64,000 nt of DNA from Zhengitettix transpicula (GCA_037074705.1 CM073591.1:63180897-63244896); one strand, 5' to 3'; shown: positions 25,513 through 37,195, counted from the first letter of the stretch. Numbers and translations are program-made. Notes: generated from the sequence alone by a model not told the origin.

Positions 25513-26739
25513 AATTTCAGCAATCTTTATGGATTTGCTTATGATTAAATATTCTTGTTCATATAACCATTTTTTTAATTTATTGTCTTCGAAATAAATT
25601 CCCATTAATTTGCCGAAAATTATAAATTAGTCGGAAATCACTTCCTTGAGTGTATTAATCTTATCAGCAATATCGTAGGGTTTGCTGTAGAACGCTTCCG
25701 GTCGCGGAGATAGATGTTTCCGCTCCAGCTGCCACGCGCCATATCCCATCCTAATTGCTCCAGGATACACCTCACTTTCATCCGGAAGTGAGACTCGCCT
25801 TTTGGTAATATGCAATGCATATATGTCACATCATATTTTCACCAATATACAATTCAAATTAATTTTGAAGTCACGTTCGCCACAAAAATTGTGTGCCCCT
25901 TCCTGGATGCAGAAAGCAATACGCCTTTGGTTCGGATGTTATATTCTACTCCGATGGGCTTTTAAATACGTCCTGCCATTACAAAGTAACTTGTAAAGTA
26001 CTCTTTCGCTCAATTTTCTGTACGAATATTATGTCTGTTAAGATTTATGTTGTTATCTCTTCATGAACAGTCCACTAAAAGACAAGAAAATCGCTATTTT
26101 GTTGCAGTCTACATTATTTTGTAAGGTAAATGTAATATATGCCGAGTATTATGCGAACGTTTACAACAAGCACAACTGTGGCTACTGAATATTCTAATTG
26201 AGAATCTGTGTGACAAAAGCATTCAATCATATTTGAGTATGCAATCAGTACCAAAGATGTAGCTTCTAGTTATATTCAGAATGTTGCTCTCCATTTTTGT
26301 GGCCAGAACTACACACGTACTGGAATGGGTAAATTAATATTTATCAATAGGGTCTAAGATTCTGTAATCCTCTAACTTAGTAAAGTTTATTGATATCAGT
26401 TTAGTTTATCTTTATATTTAATTTTTAATCTATCAATGACTTACCGAGTTGGTAAAAATCCGTTAACGGTATGTGTTTTTGACCTACGTTTTAGCTACGA
26501 ATACTAAAAACTGATCACTATTTCCGAGTGAAAATTTGCATGCTTACTTAGTTAAACAACTAATTGCAGTATTCCTCCCTAAGTCACTCACCCAGCTCTT
26601 GGATACAACGATTCCAAACAGTTAACCACTTTTGTAAACAATTGTGGAGGTCTTCCGGTTTTGTTGTTTTGAGGGCTGCCGCATTTTTTTCCTCTTTCAG
26701 GATGAGAAAATAGAAAGAGCGCAACTAGGTGCTAATCAT
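25513..26739. other. Intergenic DNA; one unrecognised minus-strand frame
   Basis: A minus-strand frame at 25627-25815 reads like coding sequence (VYPGAIRMGYGAWQLERKHL) but matches no family I know and has no clear splice sites. It could be a relic exon. The rest shows nothing. Confidence 0.3.
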
Positions 26740-27021
26740 TAATTCATTCGTATGTTTTTATTATTATTATTCTTAAAAACTTTTATCTTTCGATTGTACA
26801 GTTGGGTTGATACATTTATAAATATTTACAATAATTATGGTAAATAATTTACATGTTAACTTGTGTATGTGGAGAGTTCAGTGACTTTCCAGCCCTTGAC
26901 GTTTGATTTGTAGTTCTTCGGGGTTTGGGGTTGAAGGTGAGATGGGCCTAGGCAGGGAGGTTATATTGGGGTTGGTGGGAAGAGGATTTGTCAGGAAGTA
27001 TCTAAGTAATTCATTCGTATG
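26740..27021 (-). mobile_element. Retroposed insertion with 15-bp target duplication and (TAA)n tail
   Basis: A perfect 15-bp direct repeat TAATTCATTCGTATG flanks the insert at 26740-26754 and 27007-27021. Read on the minus strand, the 252-bp insert runs from a C-rich 5' part to a tail of AATAATAATAATAA. Such simple TAA tails are known from I/Jockey-like LINEs, and 5' truncation is usual for them. It may be a LINE 3' end or a processed RNA copy. Confidence 0.7.
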
Positions 27022-27470
27022 GAACTGACACAAATTCAACAACAACCATTGCTAAATCATAACAGTCTTTTCCTACAAAAGGCGAATAAACTGTGCTAGG
27101 AAGTGAAAAACTAATGGTCAACATATTAAATGGGTAATGTAAAAAAATCTTTAGAATAGTATTCTTGAGCACCCAAAAAGAGGAGTACGCTGAAACTCAT
27201 TATTCTCACTTATGAGAAAACGGTTTAGAGCAGAATATTGAACATCAGATGTTGAAAAGCTGAAATGTGCTCTGTTGAAAGTTAGTGAAACCGAAAATCT
27301 AATTAAAAAGCGCAGATAAAAACTTTTAAAAGTGAATAAATTAAGTTAAGTAAAATAAATAACATTATTTTTAAAAAAATAAGTATTTAGTAGTGGAATA
27401 AATAACTGGAGGTTTTAAAAAAAATCAATAGAAATATATGAATTTGAGAAATTACTAATCACAGGATATA

Positions 27471-27987
27471 GCACTTAAGTCTTTTTTTTAGGGTAACAGG
27501 CTACATGAGGGTGATCCACTTTTGTCAACTCCCCTTTAATAGCATAGGAAGGGATTTGAAAGGTGGGATGTGGAAGGATAGAGGAAGGTAGCCAAGGGTT
27601 AAGAAGGGCCCCCGGGCTATATTTTAAGGATCCTACCTGGCATTTGCCTAAAGAAATGCAGGGAAAACCCTAGAAAAACCTGCATCAGGTAGGTCGGGCA
27701 TTGGGTACTTGTCCCACGCCCTTCCGATAGCGGGAGAGGAGTTTGCTGTGGGGACGCAGCATTCCCTTCTCCGTGCCTCGACCAGTTTAGGAGGCAGCTG
27801 GCCGTCTATTCCAATGGGAATAGCGAACAACTCTTACCGTATGCCCAAGGTCTGCGACCCCGGAACATACACTTCTCAAAACAGCCCGAGGTCCCTCGGC
27901 TTGTGGGAACCTTAGTTCAAAAACGGATCTCCTAAAAGGTTCTGCCTGCGAGAGAAAATCCCTCGCAGGTTACCTGCGCACTTAAGT
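27471..27987 (-). mobile_element. Family A retroposon, full length, with 10-bp target duplication
   Basis: Minus-strand copy bounded by GCACTTAAGT at 27471-27480 and 27978-27987. The poly(T) at 27482 is the complement of the tail. The 5' hairpin is CCTGCGAG (27945-27952) with CTCGCAGG (27962-27969). It contains a 60-codon open frame at 27648-27830 also open in the copies at 28.2 and 41.4 kb. The high similarity to the next copy suggests recent activity. Confidence 0.8.
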
Positions 27988-28411
27988 TTTCTTTTTTTGT
28001 TTTTTTTAGGGCAACAGGCTACATGAGGGTAATCCACATTGGGCAACTCCCCTTTAATAGCATAGGAAGGGATTTGAAAGGGGGGGATGCGGAAGGGTAG
28101 AGGAAGGAAGCCAAGGGTTAACTATGGCCCCCGGGCTATATTTTAAGGATCCTACCTGGCATTCGCCTAAAGAAATGCAGGGAAAACCCTCGAAAAACCT
28201 GCATCAGGTAGGGCGGGCACTGGGTACTTGTCCCACGCCCTTCCGATAGCGGGAGAGGAGTTTGCTGTGGGGACGCAGCATTCCCTTCTCCGTGCCTCGA
28301 CCAGTTTAGGATGCAGCTGGCCGACTATTCCAATGGGAATAGCGAACAACTCTTACCGTATGCCCAAGGTCTGCGACCCCGGAACATACACCTCTCAAAA
28401 CAGGCCGAGGT
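27988..28411 (-). mobile_element. Family A retroposon, 5'-truncated, tandem to the previous copy
   Basis: It begins with a T-rich tail complement directly after the target duplication of the previous copy and ends abruptly at about 28411 within the GAGGTGTATGTTCC block, so the 5' fifth is missing. The 60-codon frame lies at 28167-28349. Its sequence differs little from the copy at 27.5-28.0 kb. Confidence 0.8.
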
Positions 28412-30740
28412 CAACCGGATGCTAAATTAATATAAATACAAACGAAGAATGGCTGAAAGTAATATCGTAACGAAGTAGAACTTTTCTATCATAAACTAAT
28501 GTGGTCAATTTTGTTTGGCATACGAGAAAATGTGGAACTATTTACGTGGAATGCCAAAATATGAGTAAGAAATATTATATCATAAATTATATAATTATTT
28601 TAAGGCAAAATAAGCATTCCGAGTATATGAGAATGCATCAGGATTACTGCAAGTACCTCTAACAGATAATTGATCGTTGGGTATTTTATAGGTGAGAAAA
28701 TTTTCTTCTAAGAAATCCTAGAAAGATAAAAATTCTCCCAGTTGTAGTCTGTACATCGATGCAACCACGCAACATTAAAAGTATAAAAAAGAAATTGCAT
28801 AACTGACCGGAGTAAAATCAATGAACAGGGTTTTGTGGCTCTGAGTTAATAAATCGTAACAGTCCATTCATCTTGGTACGAATAATCGCCGATAGCGCTT
28901 TCTAAGCTGTCAAAACTTGAACTACGTCAGTCGACATAAAATTTGGCGTTGTCACAACTTTCGCCATCAGGAGACTTATTTTGGCACCCGGACGTTTCAA
29001 CTGAAAACAGACACTTGCTCGACAGATACACTGTGCTCACCAAGTGCAAAGGAAATTACAATTTTTTGACTTGCAATATTTTCGCTTTATTAACTTGCGC
29101 CAGAACTGTACAGGTGTGCTTTCAGAACTCGCTTCGTAGATAGCCATCTCTACCTACGTCGTGAATACATTCTCTCTCATGTGTCAGCAGAAGAAGAAAG
29201 TAGGCCACTTACATTTTATTATATGCGATGCTCATTATCTGAAACAGGAACTACATCACATTTGAATAAACAAACATCCGACTTGTGACACCTCCAGTTT
29301 TCGCGACGTATTTCCTCTGAACTTTGTCACTTGATATGGCGAACTAAAATTTATTTCCATTAAAGTAACATATATGCAATCGGACTGAATATAAGAGCCA
29401 CTATAGCTAAGAACTAATAATTTTCAAACTATAAAAATCAACTTACTAATGAAATTTTTTCTTAACGGTTATCAGGAACTAGCGTCCGGTAAAATGTCAG
29501 TAAAATTATAAAATTTTGCAAAGAATTATTCCTATTAAATTTGGTGAAACTTAAAAATATAATTGTACTGCAGTTCTGTTGAAAGAAAAAAAGTGAAATC
29601 ATTTGCAGTTTTCTTTACATTTAATAAGCGTAGTTAAAATACACTTCAGTCCTGGAACTGTTTGCAAACATGCTTTCAAAATAAATCAGGTAGTATGAAA
29701 ACCTTTTTAGTTACTCAAACCTTGCTTTTACGGTTAGTTTTGGTGTTTTTACTTCCTCAACACATTATTAAATATTTTTATAAGCAGTTGTAGTTGCGGT
29801 TTTAGATAACTTCTTACTGTTTTTAGGTCACATAGAATAACAATTCTACGGCTTATTTTATTTCGCTAGATTTACATAAGATTTTACAACTACTTTTAAG
29901 TTTAATGTTCTTTATTCGCAAATATAATACACCAAAATTTAATTTTACGCAGATACAACCTTGGTATCGTAAACGCCCAGTTTCAGCGAAGCCAGCAGCC
30001 CACAGTTCAACACGCACGTCTTCAATGATCAATTTCCAGTTACAGTCTGTTGTCAGAGGTTTGTCAACCAGACATAATTTCTCCCTTCCTCTAAATGATT
30101 ACAATTCTTCTAGCTCAGTTAAGGTTAAGCATTAAGTAAGTATAAAACATCTTTTCTGAACGTAAAAATGATGTATAATGTGTGTTTATAGTCATGTAAA
30201 TGAGTTCTACGGATAAGTAGAACAATATTTGCGATGTTTTAATGTTGCATGTTTTGACCATTTCATTAAGATTAAACTTATTAACAGACATTTATATTAT
30301 GTTCACATGCATTATAAGTTGTTAATAGAAAAAAAATTAATACACCATAAGATTTAATGTTATACACGTAATTTAATTTTTATACATGCATTTATTGACA
30401 TATTTAATTTCTAATGAGACAGAAAACAAATAAATTTAAAGTAGCAGAGAGATATTCTTATCTATTGCGACCTCTGCTTAGAGTTCAATGACTTCTGTAT
30501 TCCCAGGCAACTGTCAAAAACACATGGTAATTCCATTATTCTGTTAAATAATTTATTTGGTGTGCTATATTAGCATTTCATATATCTTTATAAATGTATT
30601 AACTATTTTTCATACTTATTTAGTTCATTTCATTAGTTACTTGACGAAATTCTATCAATTGCACAAGTATAATCAATCTGCAGAACGCATTTGAATTAGT
30701 TTAGTATTTTATAGGGTCATGTTTTGAGGATAAATTATCA
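28412..30740. other. Intergenic DNA, no feature recognised
   Basis: Short open frames only, including 76 codons at 29905-30135 on the plus strand without any known domain. Confidence 0.5.
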
Positions 30741-30744
30741 TTCC

Positions 30745-30985
30745 TTTCCTCCTTTATCGCGATCAGGTCCAGTGGAGCACTACCGAGACGTCTTTCAGAC
30801 TGTCATCGGACATGATCCATGGCACATTCTGGATTTAGGAGATTTGTCGGTTACCCTTAAGCCTTAACCCAGGTTTTCTTGACGAAGATACACACAAATA
30901 TACATGATCGTGCCGGGATTCAAACACATTACCGTTACGATGCGATGCAATGATACTGACCGTTACACCAAAATGTCATCCATAT
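30745..30985 (-). mobile_element. tRNA-derived SINE, family C
   Basis: On the minus strand the head reads TGGTGTAACGGTCAGTATCA (A-box region) and then GTTTGAATCCCGGCA (B box). The body includes AATGTGCCATGGA, shared with the copy at 23637-23905. The body is better preserved than in that copy. Confidence 0.7.
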
Positions 30986-31365
30986 GTCTAATTAAATGTT
31001 GATGAACAATATCCATTGATATCATTTTAATCGCAGAAGATGAATTAAAATACTAAAACCGTATAATTTATTCATTCACTAAATTTTGAATATGTTAGCT
31101 ATGATAATTAATATAAGTTATTGGATTTTTCTTTAGATTGTATTTTTACTGCAAGTTTTAGGTATAGAAAAGAAATAAAACAACGAATCATAGACCCGGG
31201 GGTCTGAGAAAGTGAAGAAGGTGCTAGAAGTGCAGAGACCGGTCCAGCACGTCTGCAATATTATGTAACACGTACGAGGAAGCTGAAAGAGCTCCACTGA
31301 TCTCATTCCACCACAGGAAAGGCAAAAACTGAAGTGTGTGCCTCATTAAAACTCTGGCATTATCC

Positions 31366-31402
31366 GGAACGGTCGAGATTTTTCCATTCTGACCCTTGAA
31401 AT
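31366..31402 (+). repeat. SINE tail fragment, family D
   Basis: ACGGTCGAGATTTTTCCAT followed by TCTGACCCTTGAA matches the tail module at 50378-50412 and its inverted copy at 32465-32510. No tRNA-like head is seen next to it. Confidence 0.45.
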
Positions 31403-32445
31403 AGATTTATTACAAATCGGTCCACATGGAAACACGTTATATGTGACCTAAACTTCTAAGTTTATTATATTTCATCACTTTCAAATTCGACATTAACGGT
31501 GAATATAATTTATACTTTCGAGTTTCCACCATTCTCTACAATTTTCTTCAAGTTTACATTTCGCTCTTACGTCAGATTTTAATAGTGGATCGTTAAAATG
31601 TGGAATAATTACGAACCTCGGATATTCCCCCGAATAAGACAAAAATTGCTACGCACAAATAGGAAAGGAATTAATTGGCAGACACTTTTGAGAAGGACTA
31701 TAATTTACCCATTATACAAAATTTCGTCTAAAATTCAACATGGAAAGAAAATAAAAACCTGATACAAACTACTGAAATTATTTTGGAAAATCAGGGAAAA
31801 AAATTATAATACATGTGTAAGTATTAATTACTTAAATTATCAAGAAGAAAAGGAAAATTCAACTAGTCTTAAAACTGTTGTAATTTTTTTTTCGTAGAAG
31901 ACTTTAAGAAGACAGAAATATTATGAAAACCGTATTAGAATTTGATGATTCTTAATTAGTCAAAATAATTATCTACATATTTCAATACACACAAAATGTT
32001 ACGAACATGATAATTTATAATATAATAATTTTAAAAAATTATAGAACATTATTTCATGAATAAATAATTTCCTGTAATTAATTGTAAGTAATGTTATACA
32101 CATTTGTTTCATAATTGTGTTATAAATTATAATATTGTTGTATTGGAAATTTTGTTTACAAATTTATCATTTAATTGAAATTTACACTTGAAGAGCTCCC
32201 ATAAAATTAGGGATTAACAGTCGGATTTGTTGTATTATAATGTTTTCAATCATTATTTATAAATATCTCAGTAATAGCTTTTTTCTCATTTATTTAAATA
32301 ATTCTGATAAATATAATTGTTAATTCTAAAAGATACAATCTAGCCAAACATTTTATTTACTTAATAATAAATTGCAAAGTAAAAATAAAAGTAAATTGGA
32401 CAGTCTGATTTTTAAGTATTAACGAAGAGAAAAAAATGCATTGAA

Positions 32446-32515
32446 CCTCAGCACTAAAGGCCATGAAACAGGATTAAAGGATCAGGATGGAAAAATCTGG
32501 ACCGGAAAGGTTCTA
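32446..32515 (-). mobile_element. SINE tail of family D, inverted partner
   Basis: The complement reads CCGGTCCAGATTTTTCCATC, CTGATCCTTTAATCC, then TTCATGGCC, matching the tail near 50.4 kb. It lies head to head with the plus-strand tRNA-like sequence that starts about 37 bp to the right. Confidence 0.6.
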
Positions 32516-32550
32516 TTCAACGGACGGAGAAAGCTGGCACCAGAGAAGAA

Positions 32551-32665
32551 GTCGACCTGGGTAGTTCAGATGGTAAGAGCGCTACGTACCAGATAGAGGT
32601 CCTGGGTTCGAATCCTAGTTCGCTTGAGATTTTTTCATACTTATCCTTTTATTTAAGTATACACG
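32551..32665 (+). mobile_element. tRNA-derived SINE, family D head
   Basis: GGGTAGTTCAGATGGTAAGA gives a good A-box region and GGTTCGAATCC at 32605-32615 a perfect B box. The acceptor stem does not pair and the anticodon stem is weak, so it is a SINE head and not a working tRNA gene. It continues into a T-rich segment (GAGATTTTTTCATACTTATC). Confidence 0.65.
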
Positions 32666-33049
32666 TTCAGGCGTTTTTTCTGTTAAGCAAACAAGCAGTA
32701 AATATCCGATTTTGGATCGCAATTATGTCTGAAAGTTTTATATATCTACGAACCTTCTCATAACTCTATAACAAAGAACAAAAATCGTACTATATTCGAT
32801 TATTATATATTCATTATAATATAGTTGTGAGAAGTGTCTTTACTGATGTAACAAAGTCGTCATGACAGACAGGCATTAATGAAGATTCCACCATTTTACG
32901 AACACTAATTCTCGAAAAGTAAATAAAAATCACTAGATGCTAAGCTTTGTACAGACAAATGTGTTATTATTTTTCTAGATTTATGCATATGATACATCTT
33001 ATTCCTTAAACAGATGACTAACGGAACCGGTGAATCATATTAACTTTTT

Positions 33050-33520
33050 TCCTTTCCTATTTTCCGTTACAGGTATGCCAATGTGGTACTTAGGCTTCAG
33101 TTACGTATTCAATTCCAAAATGACGTTAAAACGTAGCGAAAAGTATAACTGCCCAGCAAGAAGTACCCGTAATTAATACAGTTAGAGCTGACAGACGTAC
33201 AAAGCTCTCGATTTTGAGTGTGTCGATGTTCTGGATGCGCCCGTTAGTTCGCAATTACTAGTTGGAAAGCTGGCAGGAAACCGAGACTAGCAAGCCATAA
33301 AGCCCGAAAAATAATTAGCAGGGTGTGAAAACCGGAACACTCGTTCGGAGAGCCTAATTTATGGGAGGGGGCGGTTAATTGGCTACCGACAGTACCAGGC
33401 TTTGCAAGACTATCGCTCACGGCCCATCATCCGATTGCCCTTTCACCGACTAAATCCTCACCGTGTCCGCCAACGCTCCGTCGCTCCACGAGTCCGGACG
33501 CTAAGGCGTGCTGCTCAAAA
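33050..33520. promoter_or_regulatory. GC-richer island with homeodomain-like sites, possible conserved element
   Basis: This stretch is clearly less AT-rich than its flanks and has no convincing open frame. Several TAAT-core sites occur (ATAATTAGCAG, CCTAATTTATG, GGTTAATTGG). It may be a conserved non-coding element or enhancer. Evidence is composition and motifs only. Confidence 0.2.
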
Positions 33521-33861
33521 AATCCTAATATTATACTCAGATTCAACATAAAAAATTGCCATTTAAATAATATTTGCAATATTATTTAGTGAAGAAAAGG
33601 TATCGATTTTTACTGAGCACTAAACACATCATAATACAATTACGACGAGGTTCGCATTACAGACAGAATACACTGAAACCAAGAAACTAACTGGAAATGT
33701 TAAGTTTTATTTGGGTAATACATATATTACTTCACATAATTTGGCAGGCATTATTAAATAATGGATCAGGTTCTTAATATCATTTAGTTTTAGTAACAAG
33801 AAAATAAATGAAGCCAGCTCTCGGAACTTTTTTGTTTAACATAAATGGACCTTAATAATAT

Positions 33862-34003
33862 GAAAGATAGCCAAATACAGACAAAAGAAGTGATATTATA
33901 AATACCACAACAACGTTTCTGGGATTCGTGTGCCTTTTACAGGTGCTAAGAACAGCCTAGAGTGACAAAAATGCACTCGTCAGTTGACAAAACTCAAAAT
34001 GGA
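33862..34003 (+). repeat. Foldback MITE family B, left-arm copy
   Basis: GAAAGATAGCCAAATACAGA, then TATAAATACCAC and CAACGTTTCTGGGAT, with CAGGTGCTAAGA, follow the order of the left arm at 48.6 kb, ending near AGTTGACAAAACTCAAAA. The right arm is missing. Confidence 0.65.
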
Positions 34004-34344
34004 CCTTCTCGCTTCCGAATACGGTCCCGTCATTTAACATAGAAACTCCAATTGCAGTAGTCTTAAAACGGCTCCCCATAATATTCCATGCATTTATTTA
34101 TAATATATTAGAAAATTTTATGCTGTTCATATAAAAACCAAATTTATAATTTATTCAAAGGGAGTACAAAAGTATTGCTCTAACCATCCGTAAGTTCTCC
34201 AGTACTTTCGGCTTTGCAAGAATTTTAATGGCGCCATTGTTTTTATATTGTGGTAAATTACGGTGTTTTCATTTAATTTAGATCTGCGTTGTTGCGAAGT
34301 AAACATGACTGCGCCCCTGTCTGTCTGGATCACACAGAAATATA

Positions 34345-35652
34345 CCACTGTGAACAAAAATCAAGGTGAATTTATTTATAAAATATAAATTCTTTATTTA
34401 TTCTTCCAAATCAATTTCATCCCCTTCAAAGTAATCCCCGCCCGATAAAACGCACTTTTTCCAACGCTTTTTCCAATTCTCAAAACAGTCGGAATAGTCT
34501 TTTTCCGGTATAACCTTCAAGACCTTCTTCGATTCGGTTTTTATCTCCTCAATCGTGTCGAAACGGCGTCCCCGCATTGACCTTTTGAGTTTGCTGAATA
34601 GCCAGAAGTCGCATGGAGCCAAATCAGGCGAATACGGTGGTTGCGAAACGATATGAGTCGAGTTTTTGGCAAAGAAGTCGCGAAGAACCAATGCAGTATG
34701 ACATGGTGCATTATCGTGATGAAGGAACCAAGAGTTGTTCGTCCATAATTCCGGCCGTTTCAGACGAATAGCTTCACGCAAACGACGCATAACGCTCAAA
34801 TAATATTCTTTGTTGACAGTTTGGCCCGGCGGAAGGAATTCGTAGTGCACCACACCACGATAATCAATTGAAACTGTCAACATCACCTTGATTTTCGATC
34901 GACTTTGCCGTGGTCTTTTCGGTCTTGCTTCACCTTTTGCACGATATTCGCTGGATTGGTCGCTGGTTTCAGGGTCGTATGCGTAAATCCAAGTCTCGTC
35001 TTCAGTAATGATACATTTCAAGTGGTCCTGATAGTCAGACAGCAAAGTTTCACTCACATCAACGCGACGCTTTTTTTCCAAAACATTGTGCGATTTTGGC
35101 ACCAATCGAGACTTGACGCGTTTGAGACACAAAACATTCTTCAAAATGGTTTGGGCTGAGCCAAATGATATTCCAACACTATCAGCGAGATCTCTAATTG
35201 TCCATCGACGATTTTAAAGCAACAAATCTTTGATATTTTGGACGTGGCCTTCGTCGGTAGACGATGATGGTCGTCCAGCGCGGTTCGTCTTCAACGCGTT
35301 CTCGGCCCTCTTTGAACTCGTTGTACCACTTATAAACGTTTTTTTGCCATAGTTTGATCACCAAAGGCCTTCCTCAACATTTTTAACGTGTCCGCACAAG
35401 AATATTCGTTCCGCAAACAAAATTTGATGCAAGTTCTTTGCTCAACAAAATCACCCATTGCAAAAATCGAAAAATTCACTTCTGGTTGTTTACGAAAACA
35501 CGTGTAACTCGGAGATAATTAAACCTTTTAACAAACAGACGCTTAGCAAATATTATAGACAGTCCTATCAACCTACGAAAAAAAAATTACCTGCCTTCCT
35601 AATACCCGGGAGTTTTAAATGACAATTTCACCTTACTTTTTGATCACAGTGG
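34345..35652 (-). mobile_element. Mariner transposon, 1308 bp with TA target duplication
   Basis: The inverted ends start CCACTGTGA and include AAGGTGA about 20 bp inside. They lie at 34345-34369 and 35629-35652 and differ at a few positions. TA dinucleotides sit directly outside both ends (34343-34344 and 35653-35654). The length is the usual 1.3 kb of mariner elements. It encodes a broken transposase, so it could move only if a related active enzyme were supplied. Confidence 0.85.
34398..35458 (-). pseudogene. Mariner transposase pseudogene (DD34D)
   Basis: Start codon at 35458-35456 (MGDFVEQRTCIKFCLRNEYS), stop at 34398. The N-terminal helix-turn-helix region is followed by the catalytic domain: first Asp in ITEDETW, second in HHDNAPCH, third in YSPDLAPCDFW, with 34 residues between the last two, the mariner DD34D spacing. 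WVPHEL-type linker is diverged (RLVPKSHNVL). Defects: an extra base in an A-run near 35345 shifts the frame into a stop, a one-base loss near 35282 shifts it back, and TAA near 35217 interrupts it. The C-terminal 248 codons are open. It acts as a cut-and-paste transposase in the family, but this copy cannot make a full-length protein. Confidence 0.88.
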
Positions 35653-35702
35653 TATGTTTTGTGTGTCAAGGAGAAAAACTCGTAAAATATTATCAGTCCA
35701 AT

Positions 35703-35862
35703 GAAGCGTTCGAACAAACGTGAAGGGCGAGCAAATATCAGGACGTACCACCACATCCACTACTGATAGCAACATTGAGAAACTGCGTTTCCTGATTCAG
35801 AATAGCCGGCGAGTGACTATTGGTGAAGTATCAAACCATTTCCACATTAATAGATTTCATTT
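35703..35862 (+). pseudogene. Fragment of a second mariner-like transposase
   Basis: On the plus strand a frame reads RTNVKGEQISGRTTTSTT, NIEKLRFLIQNSRRVTIGEV and SNHFHI. This resembles the linker between the two DNA-binding helix-turn-helix motifs of mariner-type transposases (GRP..S..D.NIEKVR.L...RR.TI.E). It stops soon after and no catalytic part is seen. It lies 50 bp outside the complete mariner and in the opposite orientation. Confidence 0.5.
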
Positions 35863-36628
35863 TCTTTCTCCCTTACACTTTTATATTTGAACAATGTGAA
35901 ATTTATTGTCTTTCTAACCATTGGATACAATAGTAAATGGACCGGTATCTATAAATTCATAAATAATTAATGTTCAAAATAAAATCAGTATTTTGTGTAA
36001 ATCGCAAGGTGATGATTGTAAAATATTCAACATAAAATATCTCCTGCTTCTCATTCACTGTTATCTCGGAATTTTACAATAATAAATTGCACACACGCAT
36101 GTAAAATGATCATTTAATGTAAATAACAAAAATATATCGTTTGAGACTCATTAACATCGTACTGATTTTTACTGGACTTAATTTCAAATTATTTTCTATT
36201 TGTTAGCTGTAGACATATATTTCTTGTGATTTAGATCAAACCTTTGGTTAAATTTTCATTAATATTTACTCGTATTCTAGGATGTTCTGGAGCTTTCAGT
36301 ATCTACAATTTTATCATACTTTATTTAAAAACGAGAAGGAATTTTCTAGAAGTTTCTAGAAGAATTAATCTATGAACAATTCTGGAAGAATCGTGTTGAT
36401 AAACTACAAGAAACTCAGAGATTGACTACCATGGAGTCATATTTGAACCCAAAATAGTATTTTACATTTTATGAGTATAACAAAAATTAAATTAAAATAT
36501 ATTTTCTAAGTTATAAGCTACATGATTTGTTTTATCTGTTTCAAACTATGCCAACGTATTAACGCAAGAATAATTCATTCATCTCTCGCTTTTAATTGTA
36601 CTACTATTCAACTTTATTACTATTGCAA
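35863..36628. other. Intergenic DNA, no feature recognised
   Basis: AT-rich sequence without coding pattern or recognised repeats. Confidence 0.5.
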
Positions 36629-36943
36629 TTGACTTGGCTACCTTCCTACACCCTACCGCATCCCCCCTTTCCTATGCTATAAGAGGGGAGTTGCCACCTG
36701 ACTACACCAAAAAAAAAAATAATGCCCGACCTACCTGATGCACGTTTTCTACGGTTTGTTCTGCATCATTTTTAGGAAAATGCCAGGTAGGATCCTTAAA
36801 CTACAGCCCAGGGGTTCTAGTTAACCCTTGGCTACCTTCCTCTACTGTTCCGCATCCCACCATTCAAATCCCTTCCTATGCTATTCAAGGGGAGTTGCCA
36901 CCATGTGGATTACCCTCATGTAGCCTGTTACTCTAAAAAATAA
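36629..36943 (+). repeat. Two family A retroposon fragments in tandem
   Basis: The first (36629-36719) carries only the 3' tail blocks and ends in an A-run. The second (about 36722-36943) starts at ATGCCCGACCTACCTGATGC and runs to TGTTACTCTAAAAAATAA. Both are 5'-truncated and diverged. Confidence 0.75.
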
Positions 36944-37070
36944 TATTGCCCTTTATTACAGAGTTTACCTTTGGAGACGCTCTAGTTATTGCCAATTGTA
37001 TTTTCTAAGTTTATTTCCTGTGACAAACATGTCGTAAGACGTTTTCATTCGGAAGAATGTAATTTGTGAC

Positions 37071-37195
37071 AAGTGCAATTGTGTTGCTCTCGGCGCTTGA
37101 TCGCACCTGAAAAAAGAAACGTTGTGTGCTATTGATATTATCTCTTTTTTGTCTCAATTGACTAACTTTCTTATTCATTATTTTCAATCAGACGT
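37071..37195 (+). repeat. Foldback MITE family B, right-arm copy
   Basis: GTGCAATTGTGTTGCTCTCG, AAACGTTGTGTG, TTTTTTGTCT and CTTTCTTATTCATTATTTTC are present in order. The outermost TATTCATTATTTTCAATCAG is the exact complement of the left outer flank at 48600-48620, so the element reaches at least to the CAGACGTA motif. Confidence 0.65.

Noticed and set aside
27709..28425. Plus-strand frames beginning MSHALPIAGEEFAVG
   Set aside because: They are antisense to the retroposon body and recur only because the copies are similar.
32551..32640. tRNA gene
   Set aside because: A and B boxes are good, but the acceptor stem does not pair and the anticodon arm is poor; it continues into SINE sequence.
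34398..35144. Host SETMAR-like gene
   Set aside because: Inverted ends, TA duplication and 1.3-kb size show an ordinary mariner; no SET domain is near.
34905..35159. Plus-strand coding frame
   Set aside because: It is the antisense of the mariner transposase.
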